DNA of 53,580 nt, taken from contig DAIMKF010000010.1 in NCBI GenBank assembly GCA_036721855.1, positions 1 through 53,580 on the forward strand. The letters run 5' to 3'. This DNA comes from JAHDNZ01 sp036721855 (lineage in GTDB: Bacteria; Bacillota; DTU065). Under the pieces are notes generated by a model. That model saw nothing but the letters and a program-made list of their open reading frames with translations, did no database searches and was not told where the DNA came from. Positions 34,445 through 43,085 of the stretch are shown piece after piece (the first letter of the stretch is position 1; each line of letters begins with the position of its first letter). A program made the position numbers and the translations under genes.

Positions 34445-36703
34445 TTGCATGACAAGTTATATATGTTTCAGGGACTTATTTTAGATGATTTTCAAAGACA
34501 AGCCATCTCTGCACTTTTAGCGGGCAAGTCGGTGTTGGTTTCTGCGCCGACAGGTGTTGGCAAAACCTTGATTGCTGACTATCTAATTGAAGAATGTCAA
34601 AAACAAAATAAAGAAGTTATCTATACTGCTCCCATCAAAGCCTTAAGCAACCAGAAGTTTAAACAGTTCAAAAAACTATTTGGGGAAGAACAGGTTGGTA
34701 TCATTACAGGAGATGTGGTTATTAACAGCCAGGCTCCGATAAAAATCATGACTACCGAGATCTTCAGAAACATATTACATTCCAGGCCGGAGGACTTTAC
34801 CCATGCCAGCCATGTGATTTTTGATGAAATTCATTTTATAGGTGACGAAGATAGAGGAGCTGTCTGGGAAGAGGCTATCATTCTGATGCCCGAACAAATG
34901 AGGTTGTTAGGACTTTCGGCCACAATTCCCAATGCCGGTGAGTTGGCTGAGTGGTTAGGGTATATTCGCGGTGAAGAAATTGAGGTTATTACTCATACTC
35001 AAAGAGCGGTGCCATTAAAGCATTCAGCTTATATTCCCTATATTGGTGTTGTACCACTAGAGGATGTCAAAGAGGTTATTCAAAAAGCAAATCTACAGTC
35101 ACTAAATTACTCAGATAGTCATTTAGATTTAATTAATTCCATTAAAGATAAATTCCTACCCTGTCTCTATTTTGTTTTTTCCCGTAAACAATGTGAGTTA
35201 AAGGCTAAAGAACTGGCTGATAATAACAATTTCCTTAACCGTGAGCAAAAAAGACTTGTACTGGATTTTTTTGATGCCATGCTTGAACCTTATGCAATTG
35301 ATGAGATTCCTAGTGTACGGAAGTTGAGGTATCTCCTTTCAAAAGGAATAGGTGTTCATCATGCCGGCTTACTGCCGGTGTTAAAAGATATTGTGGAGGA
35401 ACTTTTTGCACAAAAGCTAATACAGGTGTTATACTGTACAGAGACTTTTGCTGTAGGGATTAATATGCCTGTTAAAGCAGTTTGCTTTGATTCTGTGGAA
35501 AAGTTCAATGGGGTGGATTTTCAGCCCATGCAAGCCCAGGAATACTTTCAGATGGCAGGACGTGCAGGGCGCAGAGGTATCGACCTAGAAGGCAATTCCT
35601 TTATCTTTGTGGATTTAATTCATTATAGCCCGGAGTATTACGAGTACCTCAAAGAGAGTAATGTGGAGAAGCTGCAAAGCCGTTTTAAACTTTCTTATAA
35701 TACTATCTTGCATTTGGTAGATAGCAATGACAGACATCTTACACAGATGTTGCTTGAAAAAAGCTTTGCGGCTTATTTGAAAAACCGAGATCTCTATCTA
35801 GTAGAAGATGCCATAGATGCTTTGGAAATGCGTGTTGACTTGCTCAAAGAGACTGATTGCAAGCATAGAGACAAGCTTTGCCCAATCGATCAAAGAAAAT
35901 TACGCAACAAACTCAATACTGTAAACAGAAAGCTAAGAACTGTTTTCAGGAAGGGTAGAGGTGCTAAAGCTAGAGAGAAAGCTTTAACCGAGAAAAAAAT
36001 ACGTTTGGAAGAAACCTTAAAAAAACCTGTTCGTTTTTGCAGTGAACCTGAAAAACAAAGGTGTTTACAAGCACGTAAGGAAATTGAATTAGTCAAAAGT
36101 GAGTTGAGAAAACTTATTGGTTATCGCCGAGAGCTTGTAAACCAGTTAAAAATAGAAGAAGAGTATGTAGCTAAGAAGCAAGTTTTGGATGCTCTTGGTT
36201 ACCTCAAAGGTGACATTCTTCTTGATCGCGGTAAAATAGCTTTAGATATCCATGTCCAGGAGCTTTTTGTTACAGAACTGATAGCAGATGGATACTTTCA
36301 CGATAAGAGCATAGAAGAGATCTGCGGAGCAGTAGTGGGCATTGATTTTGATCGCCGGCGAGGAGACAGTCGAGGTGTAAAGCATAATTTCTTTAACCTC
36401 GAGCCATTACTGCATCTGGCAGAACGACTTTCTTTTATTGAAATGAATTACCTAGGCACTTTTACTGTTCACTATGACCCCTATCTGTCAGGTCAGGCTT
36501 ATCTATGGGCGAAGGGAGCATCGTTTGAGGAAATATTACGTTTTGCTCAAGTCCCCGAAGGGGACTTAGTGGCAGCTTTTAGACGTAGTATTGATATTTT
36601 GAGGCAGATACGCAATGCAGTTAGTGAAGACAAAGCTTTAGTAGATAAACTTAACGAAGCCATTAAACTAATTGATCGCGATGTTGTCTCGGTAAATATT
36701 TAG
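34445..36703 (+). CDS. Ski2-like DExH-box RNA helicase
   Basis: Superfamily 2 helicase of the Ski2/Mtr4-like group, 752 residues. Motifs in order: I APTGVGKT (about 34-41), Ia TAPIKALSNQK, II DEIH, III SATIPN, IV FVFSRKQCE, V TETFAVGINMP and VI QMAGRAGRRGID (about 369-380). A basic helical hairpin follows, framed by two cysteine pairs (C472/C479 and C532/C540), then a helical C-terminal domain of DSHCT type. Ski2-like enzymes unwind RNA and feed it to 3-prime exonucleases in archaea and eukaryotes; bacterial members are poorly characterised. The start is TTG at 34445, 7 bases after GGAGGAGG; M7 at 34463 is the alternative. A DEDDh exonuclease gene follows on the same strand 113 bases later, which supports a joint RNA-processing role (inference). 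Confidence 0.9.
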   Translation: MHDKLYMFQGLILDDFQRQAISALLAGKSVLVSAPTGVGKTLIADYLIEECQKQNKEVIYTAPIKALSNQKFKQFKKLFGEEQVGIITGDVVINSQAPIKIMTTEIFRNILHSRPEDFTHASHVIFDEIHFIGDEDRGAVWEEAIILMPEQMRLLGLSATIPNAGELAEWLGYIRGEEIEVITHTQRAVPLKHSAYIPYIGVVPLEDVKEVIQKANLQSLNYSDSHLDLINSIKDKFLPCLYFVFSRKQCELKAKELADNNNFLNREQKRLVLDFFDAMLEPYAIDEIPSVRKLRYLLSKGIGVHHAGLLPVLKDIVEELFAQKLIQVLYCTETFAVGINMPVKAVCFDSVEKFNGVDFQPMQAQEYFQMAGRAGRRGIDLEGNSFIFVDLIHYSPEYYEYLKESNVEKLQSRFKLSYNTILHLVDSNDRHLTQMLLEKSFAAYLKNRDLYLVEDAIDALEMRVDLLKETDCKHRDKLCPIDQRKLRNKLNTVNRKLRTVFRKGRGAKAREKALTEKKIRLEETLKKPVRFCSEPEKQRCLQARKEIELVKSELRKLIGYRRELVNQLKIEEEYVAKKQVLDALGYLKGDILLDRGKIALDIHVQELFVTELIADGYFHDKSIEEICGAVVGIDFDRRRGDSRGVKHNFFNLEPLLHLAERLSFIEMNYLGTFTVHYDPYLSGQAYLWAKGASFEEILRFAQVPEGDLVAAFRRSIDILRQIRNAVSEDKALVDKLNEAIKLIDRDVVSVNI

Positions 36704-36816
36704 TTTTAGAGTTAGATTATTAGATGGACAAATAATTATTAAAGTTAGCTAAAAGAGCAAAAAGTGCATAATCCTTTTGGTAGGGCTATGAAAAACTCCT
36801 AGAGAGGAGGAAATAA

Positions 36817-37692
36817 GTGTATCTTTTTTTGGATTTAGAGATGAATACCTGGAAAAACTTTTCCGGTGATTTTAATAGTGAGATCATTGAAATCGGAGTA
36901 GTCCTTATGGATGAACAACTGCGAATTATCGATACTTTTAGTGAGTTAGTTAGGCCTACCTTCAAAAAAAAGCTTTCCCCTTATTGTCTTCGCCTTACAG
37001 GTATAAGTAGGGATAAGCTATTTAATTCTTTATCGTTAAAAGAAGTTTTAGCTGATTTAGGACACTGGACAGATGGTTTTAGGGATATTACCAGGATCTA
37101 TTCCTGGAACGAAAGCGATTATAAACAGATTATAAAAGAATGTGCATTCAAAGGTATTGAAACTGAATTTGTTATGGTTCTTAAAAACTGTTATAAAGAT
37201 TATCAAATGATTTTTGGCCAAGAGTTCGATTGGCCTACCTGTGGTCTTTGCGATGCAATGAAAGTTTTTAACATTAAACAAACTGGCAAAACGCACAGAG
37301 CGCTAAACGATGCCATGGATCTAGCAAGGCTCTATAAGAAAATGCATAGAATTAGCAAAGACCATAGACATTATAACCGTATCAAAGAGCAGGCTCATCT
37401 AAGAAAGATTGAAAAGCTAAACCCTGTAGTTAGAAATATCCGTGAGATGAGATTAACTAAACAACCAGGAGCAGAGCTCGACCGCCAGATAAAGGCTATG
37501 GTTCTAAAAGATTATTATACTGATCTAACTCGCCTCTATAGCAAGTATAACGCCAGAGATATTATTGCTTCCTTACCAGAGCTGAGCGGATGGTTGCTAA
37601 TTTTAGAGGAAATGATTGTCGAACTTGAAAACAACCTTACAGCTAAAGAAACAGCTGCTGCCTCCCTTAGAGGGCTGGCAAGCAACAAATAA
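36817..37692 (+). CDS. DEDDh 3'-5' exonuclease (KapD/Eri1-like)
   Basis: Exonuclease of the RNase T/DnaQ fold, 291 residues. Catalytic residues are all present: D6 and E8 in FLDLEMN, D101 in SWNESDYK, H160 and D165 in HRALNDAMDLAR. The arrangement resembles the KapD/Eri1 subgroup, which acts on RNA or single-stranded DNA. The last 110 residues form a basic helical extension beyond the nuclease fold with no known domain. Start GTG at 36817, 7 bases after AGAGGAGG. It is the second gene after the helicase and ends at its own terminator; the pairing suggests a helicase-nuclease couple. Confidence 0.88.
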   Translation: MYLFLDLEMNTWKNFSGDFNSEIIEIGVVLMDEQLRIIDTFSELVRPTFKKKLSPYCLRLTGISRDKLFNSLSLKEVLADLGHWTDGFRDITRIYSWNESDYKQIIKECAFKGIETEFVMVLKNCYKDYQMIFGQEFDWPTCGLCDAMKVFNIKQTGKTHRALNDAMDLARLYKKMHRISKDHRHYNRIKEQAHLRKIEKLNPVVRNIREMRLTKQPGAELDRQIKAMVLKDYYTDLTRLYSKYNARDIIASLPELSGWLLILEEMIVELENNLTAKETAAASLRGLASNK

Positions 37693-37714
37693 AAAGAGTG
37701 GTTAAATAAACAAG

Positions 37715-37757
37715 ACCCTATAGGGAGGACACCAAATAAAAGTCCACCTATAGGGTT
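37715..37757 (+). terminator. Terminator after the DEDDh exonuclease gene
   Basis: ACCCTATAGG...GGAC (37715-37730) pairs with GTCCACCTATAGGGT (37742-37756) with one bulge, followed by TATTTTG. The stem lies between convergent genes and may also end the XRE-regulator transcript on the minus strand. Confidence 0.75.
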
Positions 37758-37826
37758 ATTTTGTGTAATGAAATAGAGGAGAATGAACTTCATGAGATCA
37801 TCCTGTAAAATTGAATTTATTAATGT

Positions 37827-38597
37827 TTACGTGAGAAATGTTCTTAACAAATCAAGCATTTCATCAATAGTTTCGGTTCCTTCAAAGTCCATACCTAACT
37901 GTATGTAGCTTGGTATTTCAGCAAATTGTCGTGATGGCAAACTTTTTACTTTCTCGCATAAAAGTATCAGCGTTTTAATAATGGACTTTTTCAACTCATC
38001 AACATATTTATCATTGAATACATCTGGCATCAGGATTTCGCGGCTTTCCCAGATATGAGGCAATGATTTTATTAGCTCCTTGGCCTTGTCAACCTTGCCT
38101 AACTTCAAGTTTAAAAACACAAGGTTGATAGTGGCGGTGCTCCTTGATTTCATAATGAGGTTGCCTTGCAGAGCACGCTCTAACAATGAAATAGCTTCCT
38201 CGATCAAAACGGTGTCATTACATGAATTGCTTTTACGTGTCAGTGTCGAAGCAAGAGCGAGTAACAAGCCGCCATTATTAGGTTGTAATTTTAATCCCTC
38301 TTTCAACAATGATACAGCATCGTTAATCCGATTATTCCCTACTAGCCTGTGGACCTTACTGTGTATACTGCTGATATTTTCAGTGCTGCATATTTCCTCC
38401 ATCCCTATCAATTCGTCAATTGAGGTATTGTAGAATATGGCAATACTCGGCAAAAGGGTAATGTCGGGATATGCGGTGTTGTTTTCCCAACGACTAATAG
38501 CTTGCGGAGATACTCCGAGAACCTCTGCCAATTGTTCTTGGGTCAATTCTTTTTTTAGTCGGAGCCTTTTGAGGTTATCACCGATATTAATTCTCAT
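37827..38597 (-). CDS. XRE-family transcriptional regulator with TPR-like C-terminus
   Basis: 256-residue DNA-binding protein. Residues about 5-60 form a Cro/CI-type helix-turn-helix (LKRLRLKKELTQEQLAEVLGV then SPQAISRWENN). The rest is helical and TPR-like (NDAVSLLKEGLKLQPNNGGL, EAISLLERALQG), the layout of XRE regulators that sense peptides or partner proteins. The frame is open further upstream, but AAAGGAGTAGC precedes the ATG at 38597, which also begins the HTH domain. Target and ligand are unknown; there is no adjacent small peptide gene that I can see. Confidence 0.88.
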   Translation of the reverse strand: MRINIGDNLKRLRLKKELTQEQLAEVLGVSPQAISRWENNTAYPDITLLPSIAIFYNTSIDELIGMEEICSTENISSIHSKVHRLVGNNRINDAVSLLKEGLKLQPNNGGLLLALASTLTRKSNSCNDTVLIEEAISLLERALQGNLIMKSRSTATINLVFLNLKLGKVDKAKELIKSLPHIWESREILMPDVFNDKYVDELKKSIIKTLILLCEKVKSLPSRQFAEIPSYIQLGMDFEGTETIDEMLDLLRTFLT

Positions 38598-39035
38598 AAC
38601 TGCTACTCCTTTTTTGATTATTTTGGAAGCTTCCGATATAATGATACGAAGATGTTTATACAATTTCCATATCAAATGCGTTGAGGAAAAATCAACCATA
38701 GCGAGAGTTTATGCGGCACATGTGATATCAAATCAGTTTAATAATCAACTTGAACAAAGGAGCATCGGGATCGGTACTCTACATATCTGAAGAAAGCACG
38801 CTTTGCGTGTTTTCTTACATTAGTTGCGAAACAGGCTCGGGTATGACCTTTCGGACTATGCAGGTTAGGTGTAGGATCCCAAAGGTGGTAGACAGCTTGA
38901 TATCTGTACAGTTGCGGGATCTAAAGAAGATGACCCCTGTTCATACAGAAATCATCTTCTCATTTCTTAGACTTTTTTATAGTGTCCTTTACATAGAGTA
39001 TAGATAAAAACCGTTCTTTTTTTTAGAAGTAAATT
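38598..39035. other. Gene-free region with two hairpins
   Basis: No gene is supported in these 438 bases. There are two clear stems: GAAAGCACGC (38792-38801) with GCGTGTTTTC (38805-38814), a compact terminator-like hairpin, and AGAAGATGA (38925-38933) with TCATCTTCT (38952-38960), whose loop contains a second stem CTGT-TCAT-ACAG. A T-rich stretch follows (38969-38977, then 39018-39025). The spacing would allow a small RNA of roughly 150 bases between the two stems, but I recognise no known RNA family. Confidence 0.4.
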
Positions 39036-39875
39036 TTAACGAACTGCTTCCGGTACTATCTCGGGATATTCTGTATTTAATTTTTCTAAAGCATCATAAG
39101 CTGCATCATAATCAGGATTTAGCTCAACCGCTTTAGACAAGGCTCCTTTAGCCTTGGCAATATCTCCGGTATCTTCATAAGAAACACCTAAATAATAATA
39201 GGACATTACATTGCTATCATTATAAGAGAGAGATTCCAAAAATGCTTCGTTGGCAGCTTCGTAGTCGCCATCAATAAGGTAAGCACGGCCTTTCATATTA
39301 TAAAGGCTGGTATACATTGAAGGATCCGGTCTTAGTTCAATAGCCTTGTCTACATAATCAATGGCTTTTTCAAGATCGGTTTCTTGACGAACTAAAGCTT
39401 CTGCAAATCCGAGGTAGGAGCTAGCAGTAGGCATATACTCAATCGCTTTCTGGAATTCTTCATTGGCAGCATCCAAATCACCTTGTCTTAAAGAGATAAA
39501 GCCAAGCAGATTAAGAATGCTGGCCGCTAATTTTTTATTGCCCAGTTTTTCAGGATTGGTGACAAGAAGAGCTTCTTTAGCTTCATCATAATTATAAATC
39601 TTGGCTAGAGACTCACCTTTTTTAAAACTAGCATCCGGGAAATTGCCTCTAATGTTAAGTGCTTTGTCAAAAGAAGCAATAGCATCTTCCCACTGTTCTT
39701 CATCCATCAACTGCAAACCAATTTTATAGGCGCGACTGGCATTTAGGCTTTTAACGAAGAAGTAGGACCCTATAGCCAGTGCTATAATTACAACTATACT
39801 GATCTGTAGAGCTTTCTTCCTCCATTTACGACGATAAAATTCCTCGTCGCCCAGGACTCTTTTTTCTTCTTCCAA
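39036..39875 (-). CDS. Membrane-anchored TPR protein
   Basis: 279-residue protein with a charged cytoplasmic N-terminus, one transmembrane helix (about residues 24-43, ISIVVIIALAIGSYFFV) and about six tetratricopeptide repeats filling the rest. TPR consensus pieces are clear: WEDAIASFDKALNI, LDAANEEFQKAIEYMP, LEKAIDYVDKAIELRP, YEAANEAFLESLSYN and IAKAKGALSKAVELNPDYDAAYDAL. The topology puts the repeats outside the cytoplasm (inference), suggesting a protein-protein scaffold. A TTG at 39905 would extend it, but GGAGGTG lies 6 bases before the TTG at 39875, so that start is used. Confidence 0.88.
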   Translation of the reverse strand: MEEEKRVLGDEEFYRRKWRKKALQISIVVIIALAIGSYFFVKSLNASRAYKIGLQLMDEEQWEDAIASFDKALNIRGNFPDASFKKGESLAKIYNYDEAKEALLVTNPEKLGNKKLAASILNLLGFISLRQGDLDAANEEFQKAIEYMPTASSYLGFAEALVRQETDLEKAIDYVDKAIELRPDPSMYTSLYNMKGRAYLIDGDYEAANEAFLESLSYNDSNVMSYYYLGVSYEDTGDIAKAKGALSKAVELNPDYDAAYDALEKLNTEYPEIVPEAVR

Positions 39876-40084
39876 ATTTAACACCTCCGGAATATCTCTT
39901 CCCAATTAAATGGGTACTCAAAACATCGTACCCTCTTTATTATATTAATACAAGATGAAGAGTGCTTTTCCTGCATGAGTTAAAACCTTTAGCCAGAAAA
40001 GATAAGGTAAATAATTCTTAGTCGGTGTTCAAGCAGTATTTTCCAGAGCAGGAGTTAGGTTATTAAAGGTGAATAAATGAAAAG

Positions 40085-40248
40085 ACCCAGGTGCCCAATT
40101 GTTGGGAGAATAGGGAAGCAGAAGCTAAAATTAGCCAAGTCTGCACGGTCGCGCCACTGTATTCAGGGAGGTTTAACAGCCACTTAAAGCTTTTAGGGAA
40201 GGCTGTTAGAAAAACCGATGATCTGCGAGTCAGGAGACCTGCCTGGGT
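40085..40248 (+). ncRNA. Cobalamin (B12) riboswitch
   Basis: The closing stem P1 pairs ACCCAGG (40085-40091) with CCTGGGT (40242-40248). Inside are the conserved GGTCGCGCCACTGT core (about 40147-40160) and the B12 box AGTCAGGAGACCTGCC (40228-40243). It controls the btuF-btuC genes downstream. No terminator lies between it and btuF; CTTC (about 40255) can pair with the GGAAG ribosome-binding site, so control is probably at translation initiation (inference). Confidence 0.95.
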
Positions 40249-40280
40249 AAAAACTTCTTCGCGTAAAGGAAGGTGCTTTA

Positions 40281-41117
40281 ATGAATATTAAACGCTTTAT
40301 GGTTGTTTTGGGGCTTTTTTGTTTGGTTGTGACTTCAGTTTTGGCATTGAGTATTACTGATGCAACAGGTGTCAAGGTTAATTTGCCTAAAGAGATTAGA
40401 CGTATCGTTGCAGCTGTGCCATCAGATGCAGAGATGCTTTTTGATCTAGGCCTGGGAGATAAGCTAGTTGGAGTAAATGATTGGGCCACCTACCCAAAAG
40501 AGGTTCTGGAAATAGAAAAGATAGGTGGTAGTCCTCTCAATGTGGAAAAAATTATTTCCCTCAAACCAGATATTGTTCTTGCTAATTTCGGTCTTGTTCC
40601 CAAAGAGATTGAAAATATGCGCAACCTTGGTGTAGTAGTTTTTGCCGTTAATCCTACCGATCTACCTTCTACTTTAGAGACCTATCTTTTGGTAGGTCAG
40701 GCTTTTAATGTAGAAGAAACTGCTTTAACATTGGTTGATAGTTTAAAAGAAAGACAAGCTAAAATAAAGCCACTGGCTAAAAAACCTAAGGTTTTTGTAG
40801 AGATCTGGAATGATCCATTAATGACTGCCGGTAAAGGCTCTCTGTGGGATAGTCTTATTGAAACTGCAGGGGGAGAGAATATAGGTGCCAAAGCACAAGG
40901 GGCATATTCGGTTTTTAATGAAGAAGAGTTAATCAAACAAAATCCCGACCTAATCCTTCTAACTAATTATAATTTGGAAGAAGCAAAAAATAGACCTGCT
41001 TATGCTCCCTTTAAAAAATGTCTGCTCCAAATTGATCCCGGTCTTTTTACTTTTCCAACGCAAAGACTCTGGGATGGTCTAGAGGTATTATATGAAATTT
41101 TTTGCCAAAAACAGTAG
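40281..41117 (+). CDS. btuF: Cobalamin ABC transporter substrate-binding protein
   Basis: Periplasmic-binding-protein-like (TroA fold) B12/cobinamide receptor, 278 residues. Family segments: RIVAAVPSDAEMLFDLGLGDKLVGV, EKIISLKPDIVLAN and WNDPLMTAGKGSLWDSLIETAGGEN. The N-terminus is a signal sequence (MNIKRFMVVLGLFCLVVTSV) but lacks a lipobox, which is unusual for a Gram-positive receptor; it may be retained by an uncleaved signal anchor. The upstream cobalamin riboswitch fixes the substrate class. It overlaps btuC by 26 bases. Confidence 0.9.
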   Translation: MNIKRFMVVLGLFCLVVTSVLALSITDATGVKVNLPKEIRRIVAAVPSDAEMLFDLGLGDKLVGVNDWATYPKEVLEIEKIGGSPLNVEKIISLKPDIVLANFGLVPKEIENMRNLGVVVFAVNPTDLPSTLETYLLVGQAFNVEETALTLVDSLKERQAKIKPLAKKPKVFVEIWNDPLMTAGKGSLWDSLIETAGGENIGAKAQGAYSVFNEEELIKQNPDLILLTNYNLEEAKNRPAYAPFKKCLLQIDPGLFTFPTQRLWDGLEVLYEIFCQKQ

Positions 41118-42096
41118 CATATTTATTATTCTCTCCATAACACTGCTTTTTACGTTTATCGTAGCTTTGAGCCTGGGAGCCGTAAGGCTTCCGGGTCTCT
41201 GGATTATTCGTACAATTTTAGGTCTTCCGGCAGAAGGCCCGGATTATTGGAACCTTATTTTCTGGCAAGTTCGTTTACCTAGAGTTTTAGGAGCGGTTTT
41301 GATAGGTGCGATATTAGCTTTATCCGGTACAGCTTTTCAAGGCATTTTGAGAAATCCACTTGCAGATCCTTATATTTTAGGTGTTTCCGCCGGTGCGAGT
41401 CTGGGAGCAGCGGTAATGTCGATGCTGCCTTTAAAAAACACGGTTTATGCTTGGTCGCTAGCTGCCTTTGTGGGGGCTTTAACCATAACCTTTATAGTAT
41501 ATAGACTCGCTTCTTTGGGTATTGTACGCAGAGTTCAGGACTTACTTTTGGCTGGTGTAGCCATGGGTTTGCTTGCCTCTAGTATTGTTTCACTAATATT
41601 AGTGCTAAATCGTGCCTCTATGGATAAAGTAATTATGTGGATGATGGGTAGTTTATCCGGAATCTCTTGGCAGGCAATAGGAATGCTAACTCTTTACCTA
41701 ATACCAGGTTTTATAGTATTATTTTTGCGCTCGAGGATTCTCAATGCCCTTCTTTTAGGAGAAGAAGCTGCCTGGAATTTAGGTGTAGATGTCTTTAAAC
41801 AAACAAGAATAATACTGATTACCGCCTCATTTTTAGCCGCCGGTGCAGTTAGTGTAAGCGGAGTAATTGGTTTTATAGGACTTATGGTTCCTCATATCTT
41901 AAGAATGCTACTTGGACCGGATCATAAACTATTGCTACCGGCAAGTCTTTTGGGTGGAGCAGTTTTACTGGTTGCAACCGACTGCTTATCAAGAACTATT
42001 TTAGCTCCTACGGAACTACCGGTAGGTGTTATCACCTCTTTACTAGGTGTGCCATTCTTTTTATATCTTTTAAAAAGGAAGAAAAAAGATCTCTGA
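41092..42096 (+). CDS. btuC: Cobalamin ABC transporter permease (FecCD family)
   Basis: Integral membrane permease, 334 residues, about ten hydrophobic segments. Diagnostic FecCD/BtuC pieces include VRLPRVLGAVLIGAILALSGT, LRNPLADPYILGVSAGA and GVIGFIGLMVPHILRMLLGPDH. The start ATG is inside btuF, so translation is coupled. The expected ATPase (BtuD) gene does not follow; the next gene is trxB. A shared or distant ATPase must energise it. Confidence 0.92.
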   Translation: MKFFAKNSSIFIILSITLLFTFIVALSLGAVRLPGLWIIRTILGLPAEGPDYWNLIFWQVRLPRVLGAVLIGAILALSGTAFQGILRNPLADPYILGVSAGASLGAAVMSMLPLKNTVYAWSLAAFVGALTITFIVYRLASLGIVRRVQDLLLAGVAMGLLASSIVSLILVLNRASMDKVIMWMMGSLSGISWQAIGMLTLYLIPGFIVLFLRSRILNALLLGEEAAWNLGVDVFKQTRIILITASFLAAGAVSVSGVIGFIGLMVPHILRMLLGPDHKLLLPASLLGGAVLLVATDCLSRTILAPTELPVGVITSLLGVPFFLYLLKRKKKDL

Positions 42097-42148
42097 TACT
42101 AATCGGGATGATCTGGGTAAAAAAAAGAAGATCACAGGAGGTATGGGA

Positions 42149-43069
42149 ATGGAAAACTATGATCTTATAATTATAGGTGGTGGTCCGGCAGGGTTAACAG
42201 CTGGAATATATGGGGCGAGATCATCTCTAAAGACTCTTATTATAGAAAGAGAAATGCCTGGGGGCCAGGCAGCTACAACCTATGAAATCGCTAACTACCC
42301 CGGTTTCCCCGGGGGTATTTCCGGGCCTGATTTAGCTATTAAGATGTATGAACAAGCTACCGAACAGGGTGCAGAATTCATTCCCGGCGAAATTACGGAG
42401 ATGGAATTAGAAGGTTTTCCCAAGCGTATAGTAGTTGATTTCAAAGAGTATCATTCTAAAACAGTGATTCTCGCTACAGGGTCTAAGCCGAGGAAACTGG
42501 GGGTGGCGGGAGAAGATAAATTTCGGGGTAGAGGTGTTAGTTACTGTGCGACTTGTGACGGAGCTTTTTACAGAGATAAACAGATAGTTGTGGTAGGCGG
42601 AGGCGATGCAGCAGTAGAAGAAGCTTTATATCTGACCCGTTTTGCTTCTAAAGTTACCATAATTCACCGTCGCCTGGAACTGAGAGCTCATGCCAAAGCC
42701 CAAGCTAGAGCCTTTGCCAACCCCAAAATAAAATTCATCTTAAATTCGGTTGTAGAGGAAGTAATAGGCAATGAAGTGGTTACAGGAGTTAGGATACTCA
42801 ATCGAGAAACAAATTTAATACGTATACTAAGCTGTGACGGAGTTTTTGTTTATGTAGGGCAAAATCCCATGACAGAGCTTTTCCCGGCAACTCTAAACCA
42901 TACCCCTTATGGATATATCATCACCGATGAAAATCTCAAAACTAATATCCCCGGTGTATTTGCCGCAGGTGATGTACGCAAGACAGTCCTAAGACAGCTC
43001 GTTACAGCTGTAGCAGATGGGGCTATTGCTGCCACATCGGCCTTAAAATACCTTGAGGGACAGGTATAG
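42149..43069 (+). CDS. trxB: Thioredoxin reductase
   Basis: FAD/NADPH enzyme that reduces thioredoxin, 306 residues. FAD-binding GGGPAG at 10-15, redox pair C133-A-T-C136 in SYCATCDGAF, NADPH-binding GGGDAA near 152-157, and the C-terminal GVFAAGDVR. The ATG at 42143 is only one base from ACAGGAGGT, so 42149 is the better start. The redox-active cysteine spacing indicates the classical low-molecular-weight enzyme. Confidence 0.94.
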   Translation: MENYDLIIIGGGPAGLTAGIYGARSSLKTLIIEREMPGGQAATTYEIANYPGFPGGISGPDLAIKMYEQATEQGAEFIPGEITEMELEGFPKRIVVDFKEYHSKTVILATGSKPRKLGVAGEDKFRGRGVSYCATCDGAFYRDKQIVVVGGGDAAVEEALYLTRFASKVTIIHRRLELRAHAKAQARAFANPKIKFILNSVVEEVIGNEVVTGVRILNRETNLIRILSCDGVFVYVGQNPMTELFPATLNHTPYGYIITDENLKTNIPGVFAAGDVRKTVLRQLVTAVADGAIAATSALKYLEGQV

Positions 43070-43085
43070 CTAAGGAGGGATCCTA

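Noticed and set aside
38080..38790. Two plus-strand open frames (117 codons each) opposite the XRE regulator
   Set aside because: Antisense to a gene with a clear HTH domain and ribosome-binding site; no homology by eye.
38880..38892. AAAGGTGGTA as part of a T-box leader
   Set aside because: The rest of the T-box consensus and a downstream amino-acid gene on the + strand are missing.
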